Source of the DNA: CAZYSK01 sp964649415
GTDB taxonomy: Bacteria; Chloroflexota; Anaerolineae; B4-G1
NCBI GenBank assembly: GCA_964649415.1
Contig: CAZYSK010000036.1
Coordinates: 1 to 52,031, forward strand
Length of the DNA: 52,031 nucleotides
Direction: 5' to 3'
Numbering within the stretch: the stretch's first letter is position 1; every line of letters starts with the position of its first letter. The notes beneath the pieces were generated by a model. It had not been told where the DNA came from. It worked only from the letters and a program-made list of their open reading frames with translations, and did no database searches. Shown one piece after another: positions 16,698 through 24,549 of this stretch. The position numbers and the translations under genes were made by a program.

Positions 16698-19319
16698 TCA
16701 TTGCACGAGCATCTCGTGCAGCAACAGGCGGTTGCCGATGGGAGCGCCTGTGTCGTCAACGGCTTGCAGCCGATCCATCGTCTGGGGATCGTACAGGCCG
16801 ACCTCAAGCCAGTAGCGACCGGGTGGGGCATCCGCAGAGACGGATAGGGTGTGAAGCTGCACGATGACGTCGCCCGGATACCAGCCTTCCACGGGCACCT
16901 CCAGGCCGTCATACTGTCCCCAAATCTGGCTGTGGTCGTCCAGCAGATGGACGAATACCTTGAGTGAGCGATCAGGTTGCTTCAGGGCGCGCCAGTAGGT
17001 CAACAGGGCCATCTCCTGGCCTGGGACAGGGGGCGGAGAGAGGTACTCGTAGCCCAGAAGAGCGACGTCTCCGCCAAACGAGGCGGGAAGAGAGACGGGC
17101 AGGCGAACGTCGGGCGCATCGCCCGGTGCGAACTCGATCTCGGGACTTTGCATGACCGGGGCGGCGGCAACAGCCGTCAGTCGGTCGTTGACAGTGGTGG
17201 CATCCGGGCAGGGCCACAGGGAGATTCCTGCCTCCTCAGCCAGCGGCTTCACGTTGCCGAAGAAGCGCGCTGCCAGCGGTTCGGCCAGGCGATGGCGCTC
17301 GTCAAGCGCGTAGCAGGCAGATGGCCCGTGGGGCATCAGGATCAGGCTTGTAGACGGCTCAAACCAGCGGAGGCGCAGGTCGTTCGTGGCCAGGTGCGCG
17401 TCCAGTGTGGATGCGGGGATCTGGTCCATGCGGATAGCGCCCAGGGCCAGGTTGGCCGGTGGACCGGTTGGCGGTACCTCGTAGACGAAGATGGAATAGC
17501 CGATCTGGGCGATGGGTTGCTGAGCCTGGAATACGGCAAACGTGTCCGGGTCGTCCAGCAGCACGCCCTGCAGATTGGTGGCGCTGATCGCGTACACGCC
17601 TGGCAGCGGGCGCTGTGGATGGTAGACGCGAAGCGCCGGATCCTCGAAGGGCGGCCAGCCAGGCAGGTAACGGTAGCGTACACCATAGTGTTCTGGCGGC
17701 GCGATGCCAAACCAGCTCAAGTACACCTGCTCGGCGCCGTGCTCATCCATCCAGAGACGCAAGCTAGGGAGGTCCTGCCCCCAGTCCAGGTTCGAATCCA
17801 CGAGCACCTTGTAACCGTTGCGTGGGCCGACGAGTTCGTTGAAGTAGGCCAGGTAGTGGGGATACACGCGTGCCGTGCCCAGCACCAGCCAGACGATAAG
17901 GGCGAGTGTCAGCAGGCGGGGAGCACGGCGGCGCGAAGCGGGAGCGTGCCACGGACGGGAGAAATCCTCGATGGCGGGGCCGAGGCGGGCGATGTGGACG
18001 GCCAAGAAGGGCAGAATGGGCAGGATGAGCCTGTAGCCGGTGTTCAGGCTGCTGACTACGCCGGAGGCGAAATACGCCGCGGCGGGGAGAAGGAACGGCG
18101 CGTCGCGGAGCAGCCAACGATTTATACGCTTCTGCAGGGAGGAGGAACGGCGTATCGTGTGGACGGTCGCCCAGGCGATCAGGGCCAGCGTGGGAAGTGG
18201 CGTCTTGACGCCGAGAACGACGAAGAAGTAGGGCCACCATCCGCCCCCATAGATGCGTCCCATCAGGAATGCGGGGTCGATGCGGTCCAGGCGATGGATC
18301 AGGGAAAGGAGCTCGCCCCAATGGTCGGGGGCCGGCAGCGAGGGCTCTGTCCCATCGACCGGTCCCCAGGTGAAGCCGTACACAGCCCAGATGGTCAACA
18401 GGCTGATCGCAGCGATTGCCGAGAGAATCCCGGCCGCCTGGGCCAATCTGCGCCACCACGGATCCTTGTCCGCGGTAGATCGGTGCGTCCGCAACGACGT
18501 GCCATCGCGACGACTTGCATCGCGGCGACTTGCGTCGCAGGGAGAACGTGGCTTGTCTCTTCGGAGAGCTACCAGCAGGGCCTCCAGGCCGAAGATGGGG
18601 AAGAGCGCCAGGGCCGTGAAGCGCGTGGTCTGCGCCAGCCCGCAAGCCACCCCGGCCAACAGCAGTCGCCACCAACACGGGCGTCGCATGTATTCCCAGA
18701 ACGCATACGCGGCGATGAATATGAAGGCCGTCGCGCCGATGTCGGTATTGGCCAACCGGCCATGAGCGATGATGTTGGGATCGAAGGCGAACACCGCCAG
18801 GGCCAGCAAAGCGCCGGTGCGGCCAAACAGCGCCCGTGCCCAGCGATAGACGAATGCGGCCAAGACGAGCGTCAGGAGCATCATGGACCAGCGAGAGAGA
18901 TAGACGATTTGATCGGCCCACTCGCGGTTGGTAGCCCACACGAACTGGCCGGAGAATTCGTGGAATTCGGCATTGATCCAGGAGCCATGGTCGGTGGGGA
19001 GCTCGAGATCGGGGAGGAGCAGCAGGGGCGCGGCGCTGATCAGGTTGGTCAGCAGCGGGTGCCGCAGCCGCAGGCGCATGTCGCCGGTCTTCAGGACGGC
19101 GTAGCCGCGGGCGTAGTAGGTCTGCTCGTCGTAGGTGGCCGACTTGAGCCGCACGCTGCCCATCATCTGGCCGTACAGCGCCAAGAGGAGGAGAATGACA
19201 AGGGATAGATGGAGCGCCATCGGAATGGCGCCTTTCCAGGAGTGATGGAGGATGGTGGATGGTAGATTGGTAGACTGGTAGACTGGTAGACTGGTGGGTT
19301 GGGGAGTTGGGCGGCTCAT
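16698..19319 (-). CDS. GT39 membrane glycosyltransferase 13 of the array (last gene)
   Basis: 873 residues. This is a polytopic PMT_2/ArnT-like protein that should use a polyprenyl-phosphate sugar donor on the outer face of the membrane. An acidic pair (DE, 64-65) follows the first membrane helix, as expected for the catalytic loop; the family's WGQD motif is at 513-516. The C-terminal beta-sandwich domain (LLGYEYL ... TYWRA ... FVHLLDD) is at about 750-870. The start ATG overlaps the upstream stop (ATGA). Residues 10-20 come from an 8-bp microsatellite, and residues 29-35 from a GCGCCAT palindrome that holds a second in-frame ATG (codon 34). The loop at about 256-283 holds another repeat (DASRRDASRRDG). 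Confidence 0.85.
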   Translation of the reverse strand: MSRPTPQPTSLPVYQSTNLPSTILHHSWKGAIPMALHLSLVILLLLALYGQMMGSVRLKSATYDEQTYYARGYAVLKTGDMRLRLRHPLLTNLISAAPLLLLPDLELPTDHGSWINAEFHEFSGQFVWATNREWADQIVYLSRWSMMLLTLVLAAFVYRWARALFGRTGALLALAVFAFDPNIIAHGRLANTDIGATAFIFIAAYAFWEYMRRPCWWRLLLAGVACGLAQTTRFTALALFPIFGLEALLVALRRDKPRSPCDASRRDASRRDGTSLRTHRSTADKDPWWRRLAQAAGILSAIAAISLLTIWAVYGFTWGPVDGTEPSLPAPDHWGELLSLIHRLDRIDPAFLMGRIYGGGWWPYFFVVLGVKTPLPTLALIAWATVHTIRRSSSLQKRINRWLLRDAPFLLPAAAYFASGVVSSLNTGYRLILPILPFLAVHIARLGPAIEDFSRPWHAPASRRRAPRLLTLALIVWLVLGTARVYPHYLAYFNELVGPRNGYKVLVDSNLDWGQDLPSLRLWMDEHGAEQVYLSWFGIAPPEHYGVRYRYLPGWPPFEDPALRVYHPQRPLPGVYAISATNLQGVLLDDPDTFAVFQAQQPIAQIGYSIFVYEVPPTGPPANLALGAIRMDQIPASTLDAHLATNDLRLRWFEPSTSLILMPHGPSACYALDERHRLAEPLAARFFGNVKPLAEEAGISLWPCPDATTVNDRLTAVAAAPVMQSPEIEFAPGDAPDVRLPVSLPASFGGDVALLGYEYLSPPPVPGQEMALLTYWRALKQPDRSLKVFVHLLDDHSQIWGQYDGLEVPVEGWYPGDVIVQLHTLSVSADAPPGRYWLEVGLYDPQTMDRLQAVDDTGAPIGNRLLLHEMLVQ
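19214..19231. repeat. GCGCCAT palindrome at the N-terminus of gene 13
   Basis: GCGCCAT-CGGA-ATGGCGC, translated as KGAIPMA just before the first membrane helix. The ATG inside it is in frame and could be an internal start. Confidence 0.75.
19255..19302. repeat. 8-bp microsatellite (TGGTAGAC type) in gene 13
   Basis: About five to six copies of an octamer such as TGGTAGAC or TGGTAGAT lie a few codons after the start codon and are translated as part of an LPVYQSTN-type peptide. A unit of 8 bp means any gain or loss of one copy shifts the frame. Confidence 0.75.
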
Positions 19320-21946
19320 GGGGCGTCTCCCACGCGGATGGGCTCGAGGAGTATGCGGTCGGCGATGGGTGTCCTGTCCGCCAGTACCGGCAGGCGCTGC
19401 ATGGTGTCGGGGTCGTAGACGCCAGTCTGCAGCCAGTACTGGCCGGGGGGCAGGTCCGCCGGGAGGTCAAACGAGGCCACCTGGAGGATGGTGTTCCCCT
19501 CCCGCCAGCCCTCGACCGGGACGTCCAGCCCGTCCCATTGCGCTGCGACCTGCCCATCGGGCGCGAGCAGGTGCACGAAGATGGCGCGTTGGCCGTCGGG
19601 CGGGGCGCTCACGCGCCAGGCGGTCAGGAACGCCACGGACCGGTCCGAGGAGGGAGAAACCAGGTTGCTGGGGGTGTAGCCCAGGAACTGGATGGATGGT
19701 AGGTTGGTGGATTGGTGTTTGGTCGTGGGTGCGCCCAGGTTGACCGGGAGACTGAGGGGGGAGGCGTCGGAGACGGAGGGTACCGGTGTGTCGCTGTGCC
19801 AGACGTCGCAGGTGGCCTGCAGATCCTGCACCCACGCCATGGCGGCGGCGTGAGATGGCGGGTCGGGCGGATAGAGGGCGCACGCCGTCCCTGTGCTCGT
19901 GTTGCACGGCTGAGGGGCGGGCCACGCCTGTGTTTTAAGGTCCTCCAGCGTGGCCCAGGCGGGTTGTGCCAGTTCTGCGGTACCAGCATGGGCCTCGTCG
20001 CCGGCGATGACGGTCCAGCCGGGCTGGGAGGGAATGACAAGGCTGGTACGGGCGTCAAACCAGCGGAGGCGCACGTCGTTGCTGCCGAAGGCGGCGAAGG
20101 TGTCTGGGGTGAGTTCATCTATCTGCACGCCGGACAGGGCGACGTCGACGGGCGGCCCGGTGGGCTCGACCCGGTAGAGGAAGATGGAGTAGCCGGCCTT
20201 GGCGAAGGGGACCTTGTCGCGGAACCAGGCATAGGTGTCCCATTGGTCGGGGTCCAGGACCACGCCCTGCAAGTGCGTGGCGCTGATGGCGTAGACGCCG
20301 GGCGATGGGTCGTCCGGGTAGTAGGTGCGGGTAAAGGGATTGCCCTGCTCTGGAGTCTGCTCCCACGTCGGGAGTGGCTCGAAATCGATGCCGTAGTAGC
20401 TCGGATGTGAGGTGCCGAAGTAGCTGAGCTTGATCCGGCCCAGGTTGTAGCGCTCGACGAGGTCGCGGAGCGCGGGCAGGTCCTGGCCCCAGTCTATGTT
20501 GGAGTCCACCAGGTAGCGCCAGCCGTTGTCGGGGCCGCCGGCGAGCAGGTTGAAGTAGGCCAGATAGTGGGGATGGATGTTCACGGCGACAATCGCGCTG
20601 CATATCAACGCGCCGGTCAGCAGGAGACGCGGGAGCTTCCCCGGCAGGGTCGCCAGACGGCCGGTCAGGACGTAGAGATAGGGAAGCACCGGGATGAAGT
20701 AGCGATAGCCGGTATTGAGAGGGCTGTTCACCGTGGCGACCAGGTAGACGCACGCGGGCAGTAACAGCGATGCGATGCGCCCCCCCCCGGAGCGGGACAC
20801 CCCTCTGTTCACGCCCTGGCCCAGGCGAACCAGGCTGACCAGCGTCGTGCCGATCAGCGCGAGCGCGGGCAGCGGCGACTTGAGGAGGAAGGCGACGGGA
20901 AGGTAGTACCACCAGCCGGTGTCGGAGATCTCACCACATAGAAAGGCGTAATTCTCGCCCTCGAAATACTCCATTTCCCAGATGATATCCTCAAAGTAGG
21001 CCGTCGCCGGCACCGGGAAGGGCCAGCCGGGGAGCGGGCGGAAGTCGAAGCGATAGATCGCCCAGAGTATGAGCCCTCCCACGGCGAAGATGACCAACAA
21101 GGCAAGAGTGTGCTTGAGTATGTCGCGGATGGGGGCAGAACGGCTCTCCGGCGGACCTGGCGGATGCAGACATCGCGGATGCAGACATCTGGGCCTTACT
21201 GCGAACCGGGGATGGCGCAGGAAGGCCCACAGACCCACGGTGACAATGAAGGCGGGGATGAGCATCAGCGCCGAGAACTTGCAGCCCTGGGCCAGGCCGA
21301 AGGCGACCCCGGTCAGCAGCAAGTCGCGTGTGCGATCTGACTCCAGGTAGCGCCACAGGCCGTAGGCGGCGGCGAAGCAGAACAGGCTCACAGCAATGTC
21401 ATCGGTGGTGTACCGGCTGTGAGCCACGATGGTTGGGTCGAAGACGAAGAGCGTGAGAGCGATCAGGCCTCCCCACCTGCCCCAGAGTTGGCGTGCCCAC
21501 CGGAAGACCAGCGCACCGAAGAGCGTGCCCAGGAAGACGGTCATCAGTCGGCTGAGGAAGAATATGAGCGCCACGTCGTTGCCCGGCCGCAAGAGGAAAC
21601 GCTCGGAGAAGGCCCCCCAGCGTTGATCCTCCCACGAGGGATCGTCGGTGGGCAAGCTCAGGTCGGCCAGCGTCCAGATGGGGATGGCGCTCAGCACGTG
21701 CCCCAGAATGGGATGGCCCATCTTGAAGCGCGTGTCGCCTAGTTCCAGGTAGAGGTATCCGCGCGTGAGATCAACCCGCTCATCCACGGTCGGTGACTCG
21801 ACCGCCATGCTGGTGACAGCCTGGGCGAAGAACGCCCACAGGAGGAGAATGGCAAGGGACAGGTGGAGGATGGAGGATGGAGATTGGAGATTGAAGGTTG
21901 GAGGATGGAGGATGGAGGATGGAGGTTGGGTGGTTGGGTGGCTCAT
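19316..21946 (-). CDS. GT39 membrane glycosyltransferase 12 of the array
   Basis: 876 residues, PMT_2 type. The acidic pair DE (55-56) follows the first membrane helix, HPI is near 78, there are many membrane segments up to about 460, and WGQD is at 486-489. Then come a linker with RWFDARTSLVIP and the C-terminal beta-sandwich (FLGYTP ... FVHLLAPDG ... GVYDPDTMQRLP). It starts at an ATGA overlap with the upstream stop. The N-terminus (4-30) is written by 7-bp repeats. A loop near 253-263 holds a repeat (RCLHPRCLHP). From residue 467 to the end it is almost identical, also at DNA level, to gene 11, while the first half is only moderately similar. Confidence 0.85.
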   Translation of the reverse strand: MSHPTTQPPSSILHPPTFNLQSPSSILHLSLAILLLWAFFAQAVTSMAVESPTVDERVDLTRGYLYLELGDTRFKMGHPILGHVLSAIPIWTLADLSLPTDDPSWEDQRWGAFSERFLLRPGNDVALIFFLSRLMTVFLGTLFGALVFRWARQLWGRWGGLIALTLFVFDPTIVAHSRYTTDDIAVSLFCFAAAYGLWRYLESDRTRDLLLTGVAFGLAQGCKFSALMLIPAFIVTVGLWAFLRHPRFAVRPRCLHPRCLHPPGPPESRSAPIRDILKHTLALLVIFAVGGLILWAIYRFDFRPLPGWPFPVPATAYFEDIIWEMEYFEGENYAFLCGEISDTGWWYYLPVAFLLKSPLPALALIGTTLVSLVRLGQGVNRGVSRSGGGRIASLLLPACVYLVATVNSPLNTGYRYFIPVLPYLYVLTGRLATLPGKLPRLLLTGALICSAIVAVNIHPHYLAYFNLLAGGPDNGWRYLVDSNIDWGQDLPALRDLVERYNLGRIKLSYFGTSHPSYYGIDFEPLPTWEQTPEQGNPFTRTYYPDDPSPGVYAISATHLQGVVLDPDQWDTYAWFRDKVPFAKAGYSIFLYRVEPTGPPVDVALSGVQIDELTPDTFAAFGSNDVRLRWFDARTSLVIPSQPGWTVIAGDEAHAGTAELAQPAWATLEDLKTQAWPAPQPCNTSTGTACALYPPDPPSHAAAMAWVQDLQATCDVWHSDTPVPSVSDASPLSLPVNLGAPTTKHQSTNLPSIQFLGYTPSNLVSPSSDRSVAFLTAWRVSAPPDGQRAIFVHLLAPDGQVAAQWDGLDVPVEGWREGNTILQVASFDLPADLPPGQYWLQTGVYDPDTMQRLPVLADRTPIADRILLEPIRVGDAP
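19317..20548 (-). repeat. 1.23-kb near-identical segment, copy 1 (matches 21944-23175)
   Basis: The 3' halves of genes 12 and 11 match almost base for base at an offset of 2627 bp. The few differences I see are mostly in the first 220 bp (for example GGCTCGAGG against GGCTCAAGG). The match stops abruptly at about 20548, beyond which the genes are clearly diverged. Confidence 0.9.
21865..21935. repeat. 7-bp microsatellite (GGAGGAT type) in gene 12
   Basis: About ten heptamers such as GGAGGAT or GGAGATT directly follow the start codon of gene 12 and encode its N-terminal residues before the first membrane helix. Confidence 0.75.
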
Positions 21947-24549
21947 GGGGCGTCTCCCACGCGGATGGGCTCAAGGAGTATGCGGTCGGCGATGGGTGTC
22001 CCGTCCGCCAGTACCGGCAGGCGCTGCATGGTGTCGGGGTCGTAAACGCCGGTCTGCAGCCAGTACTGACCGGGGGGCAGGTCCGTCGGGAGGTCAAACG
22101 AGGCCACCTGGAGGATGGTGTCCCCCTCCCGCCAGCCCTCGACCGGGACGTCCAGCCCGTCCCATTGCGCTGCCACCTGCCCATCGGGCGCGAGCAGGTG
22201 CACGAAGATGGCGCGTTGGCCGTCGGGCGGGGCGCTCACGCGCCAGGCGGTCAGGAACGCCACGGACCGGTCCGAGGAGGGAGAAACCAGGTTGCTGGGG
22301 GTGTAGCCCAGGAACTGGATGGATGGTAGGTTGGTGGATTGGTGTTTGGTCGTGGGTGCGCCCAGGTTGACCGGGAGACTGAGGGGGGAGGCGTCGGAGA
22401 CGGAGGGTACCGGTGTGTCGCTGTGCCAGACGTCGCAGGTGGCCTGCAGATCCTGCACCCACGCCATGGCGGCGGCGTGAGATGGCGGGTCGGGCGGATA
22501 GAGGGCGCACGCCGTCCCTGTGCTCGTGTTGCACGGCTGAGGGGCGGGCCACGCCTGTGTTTTAAGGTCCTCCAGCGTGGCCCAGGCGGGTTGTGCCAGT
22601 TCTGCGGTACCAGCATGGGCCTCGTCGCCGGCGATGACGGTCCAGCCGGGCTGGGAGGGAATGACAAGGCTGGTACGGGCGTCAAACCAGCGGAGGCGCA
22701 CGTCGTTGCTGCCGAAGGCGGCGAAGGTGTCTGGGGTGAGTTCATCTATCTGCACGCCGGACAGGGCGACGTCGACGGGCGGCCCGGTGGGCTCGACCCG
22801 GTAGAGGAAGATGGAGTAGCCGGCCTTGGCGAAGGGGACCTTGTCGCGGAACCAGGCATAGGTGTCCCATTGGTCGGGGTCCAGGACCACGCCCTGCAAG
22901 TGCGTGGCGCTGATGGCGTAGACGCCGGGCGATGGGTCGTCCGGGTAGTAGGTGCGGGTAAAGGGATTGCCCTGCTCTGGAGTCTGCTCCCACGTCGGGA
23001 GTGGCTCGAAATCGATGCCGTAGTAGCTCGGATGTGAGGTGCCGAAGTAGCTGAGCTTGATCCGGCCCAGGTTGTAGCGCTCGACGAGGTCGCGGAGCGC
23101 GGGCAGGTCCTGGCCCCAGTCTATGTTGGAGTCCACCAGGTAGCGCCAGCCGTTGTCGGGGCCGCCGGCGAGCGTGTTGAAGTAGGCCAGGTAATGGGGA
23201 TGAACGCCCAGAGCGATCACCGCGCTCCAGACGAGCACGCCGGCCAATAGGAAGCGCTGAACCCGCTTTGCCCGGGCCGCCAGACGACCGGCCAGCACGT
23301 AGAGGTATGGCAGCACCGGGATGAAGAATCGATAGCCGATGTCGAGCGAGACGACCATCGTGGCCAGGAGATAGAAGAACGCCGGGAGCAAGAGCGCCGC
23401 AAGCCGGGGCCAGTTGGCCCGCCGATACAGGCTGGCCAGCGCCACGGCGAGCAGCAGCAACGCGGGCAGCGGCGATTTGAGCAGGAAGGCCACGAGGAAG
23501 TAATACCACCAGCCGGTGGACGACATTTCGCCACCCAAGAAGACGTACCCCTCACGTCCGAAGTACCGAGTCTCCCATAGCAGATCCTCAAGATAGGCAG
23601 TCGCAGGCAGCGGGAATGGCCAGCCGGGAAGCGCACGCAGCTCAAAGCGATAGCCGGCCCAGAGCGTCAGCCCGCCAATCGCGAAGATCGCCAGCAGGCC
23701 GCCGGCGTGGCGCAGGAGCCACCGGCGGCGGTCCGCCCCGGTCCCAGGGCGCAGGAAAGGCCACACAGCCACAACGGCGACGAACACAGGTGCTAGCACC
23801 AGAGCCGAGAATTTGGACCCCTGGGCCAGGCCAAAAGCAACGCCACTCAGCACCAGGTTACCAGGCCGGTCCGTCTCCAGGTAGCGCCACAGGCCATACG
23901 TGGCTGCGAAGTAGAAGAAGCTTACCGTTACGTCGTCGGTGGTGAGCCCGCTGTGAGCCACGATGTTCGGGTCGAAGACGAAGAGAGCCAGAGCGACCAA
24001 CCCTGCCCAGGCCCCCCAGAGCTGGCGGCCCCAACGGTAGACCAGCGCCGCGAAGAGTGTCCCCAGTGCCACCGTCACCAGCCGGCTGATGAAGAAGGTC
24101 AGGTCTACGTTGAGGAATTGCCCATCCGCGCCGGGTGGCTGCCACAGCAGGTGGTCGGCAAAGAACCCCCAGAGATTGTCCCGCCACGCCACGTCTTTGG
24201 ATGGGTCGGCAGGAAACTCCAAATCAGCCAACGCCCACACAGGGAAGGCGTTCAACGTGTTCGCCAGGATAGGATGGCCCAACCTGAAGTGCACATCGCC
24301 CAATTCCAGGTAGACGTAGCCCCGCATCACGTAGTTCTGCTCATCCACGGTCGGTGACTTGACGACCATGCTGGTGACGGTCTGGACGAAGAATGCCCAC
24401 AGGAGGAGGACGACGAGTGACAGTTGGAGGATGGAGGTTGGAGATTGGAGGTTGGAGGTTGGAGGTTGGAGGTTGGTAGACTGGTGGATTGGTAGATTGG
24501 TAGACTGGTAGACTGGTAGATTGGTGAGTTTGGGGGTTGGGTGGCTCAT
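21943..24549 (-). CDS. GT39 membrane glycosyltransferase 11 of the array
   Basis: 868 residues, PMT_2 type. The acidic pair DE (69-70) follows the first membrane helix, WGQD is at about 478-481, and the RWFDARTSLVIP linker and C-terminal beta-sandwich follow. It starts with an ATGA overlap on the upstream stop. The first 45 residues are unusually repetitive: LPVYQSTN/LPIHQSTN from an 8-bp repeat, then LQPPTSN from a 7-bp repeat, both in frame. From residue 459 on, it is nearly identical to gene 12, but the membrane half differs, pointing to gene conversion or recombination between neighbours. The donor sugar and acceptor are unknown. Confidence 0.85.
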   Translation of the reverse strand: MSHPTPKLTNLPVYQSTNLPIHQSTNLQPPTSNLQSPTSILQLSLVVLLLWAFFVQTVTSMVVKSPTVDEQNYVMRGYVYLELGDVHFRLGHPILANTLNAFPVWALADLEFPADPSKDVAWRDNLWGFFADHLLWQPPGADGQFLNVDLTFFISRLVTVALGTLFAALVYRWGRQLWGAWAGLVALALFVFDPNIVAHSGLTTDDVTVSFFYFAATYGLWRYLETDRPGNLVLSGVAFGLAQGSKFSALVLAPVFVAVVAVWPFLRPGTGADRRRWLLRHAGGLLAIFAIGGLTLWAGYRFELRALPGWPFPLPATAYLEDLLWETRYFGREGYVFLGGEMSSTGWWYYFLVAFLLKSPLPALLLLAVALASLYRRANWPRLAALLLPAFFYLLATMVVSLDIGYRFFIPVLPYLYVLAGRLAARAKRVQRFLLAGVLVWSAVIALGVHPHYLAYFNTLAGGPDNGWRYLVDSNIDWGQDLPALRDLVERYNLGRIKLSYFGTSHPSYYGIDFEPLPTWEQTPEQGNPFTRTYYPDDPSPGVYAISATHLQGVVLDPDQWDTYAWFRDKVPFAKAGYSIFLYRVEPTGPPVDVALSGVQIDELTPDTFAAFGSNDVRLRWFDARTSLVIPSQPGWTVIAGDEAHAGTAELAQPAWATLEDLKTQAWPAPQPCNTSTGTACALYPPDPPSHAAAMAWVQDLQATCDVWHSDTPVPSVSDASPLSLPVNLGAPTTKHQSTNLPSIQFLGYTPSNLVSPSSDRSVAFLTAWRVSAPPDGQRAIFVHLLAPDGQVAAQWDGLDVPVEGWREGDTILQVASFDLPTDLPPGQYWLQTGVYDPDTMQRLPVLADGTPIADRILLEPIRVGDAP
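21944..23175 (-). repeat. 1.23-kb near-identical segment, copy 2 (matches 19317-20548)
   Basis: Second copy of the duplicated 3' half, in gene 11. Confidence 0.9.
24425..24527. repeat. Adjacent 7-bp and 8-bp microsatellites at the start of gene 11
   Basis: About seven heptamers (GGAGGTT type, 24425-24475) abut about six octamers (TGGTAGAC/T type, 24474-24527). Both are translated. Neither unit is a multiple of three. Confidence 0.8.

Noticed and set aside
16977..19208. A 743-codon open frame on the plus strand opposite glycosyltransferase gene 13
   Set aside because: GC-rich antisense shadow: no ribosome site, soluble low-complexity composition, and the minus strand has clear membrane helices and family motifs.
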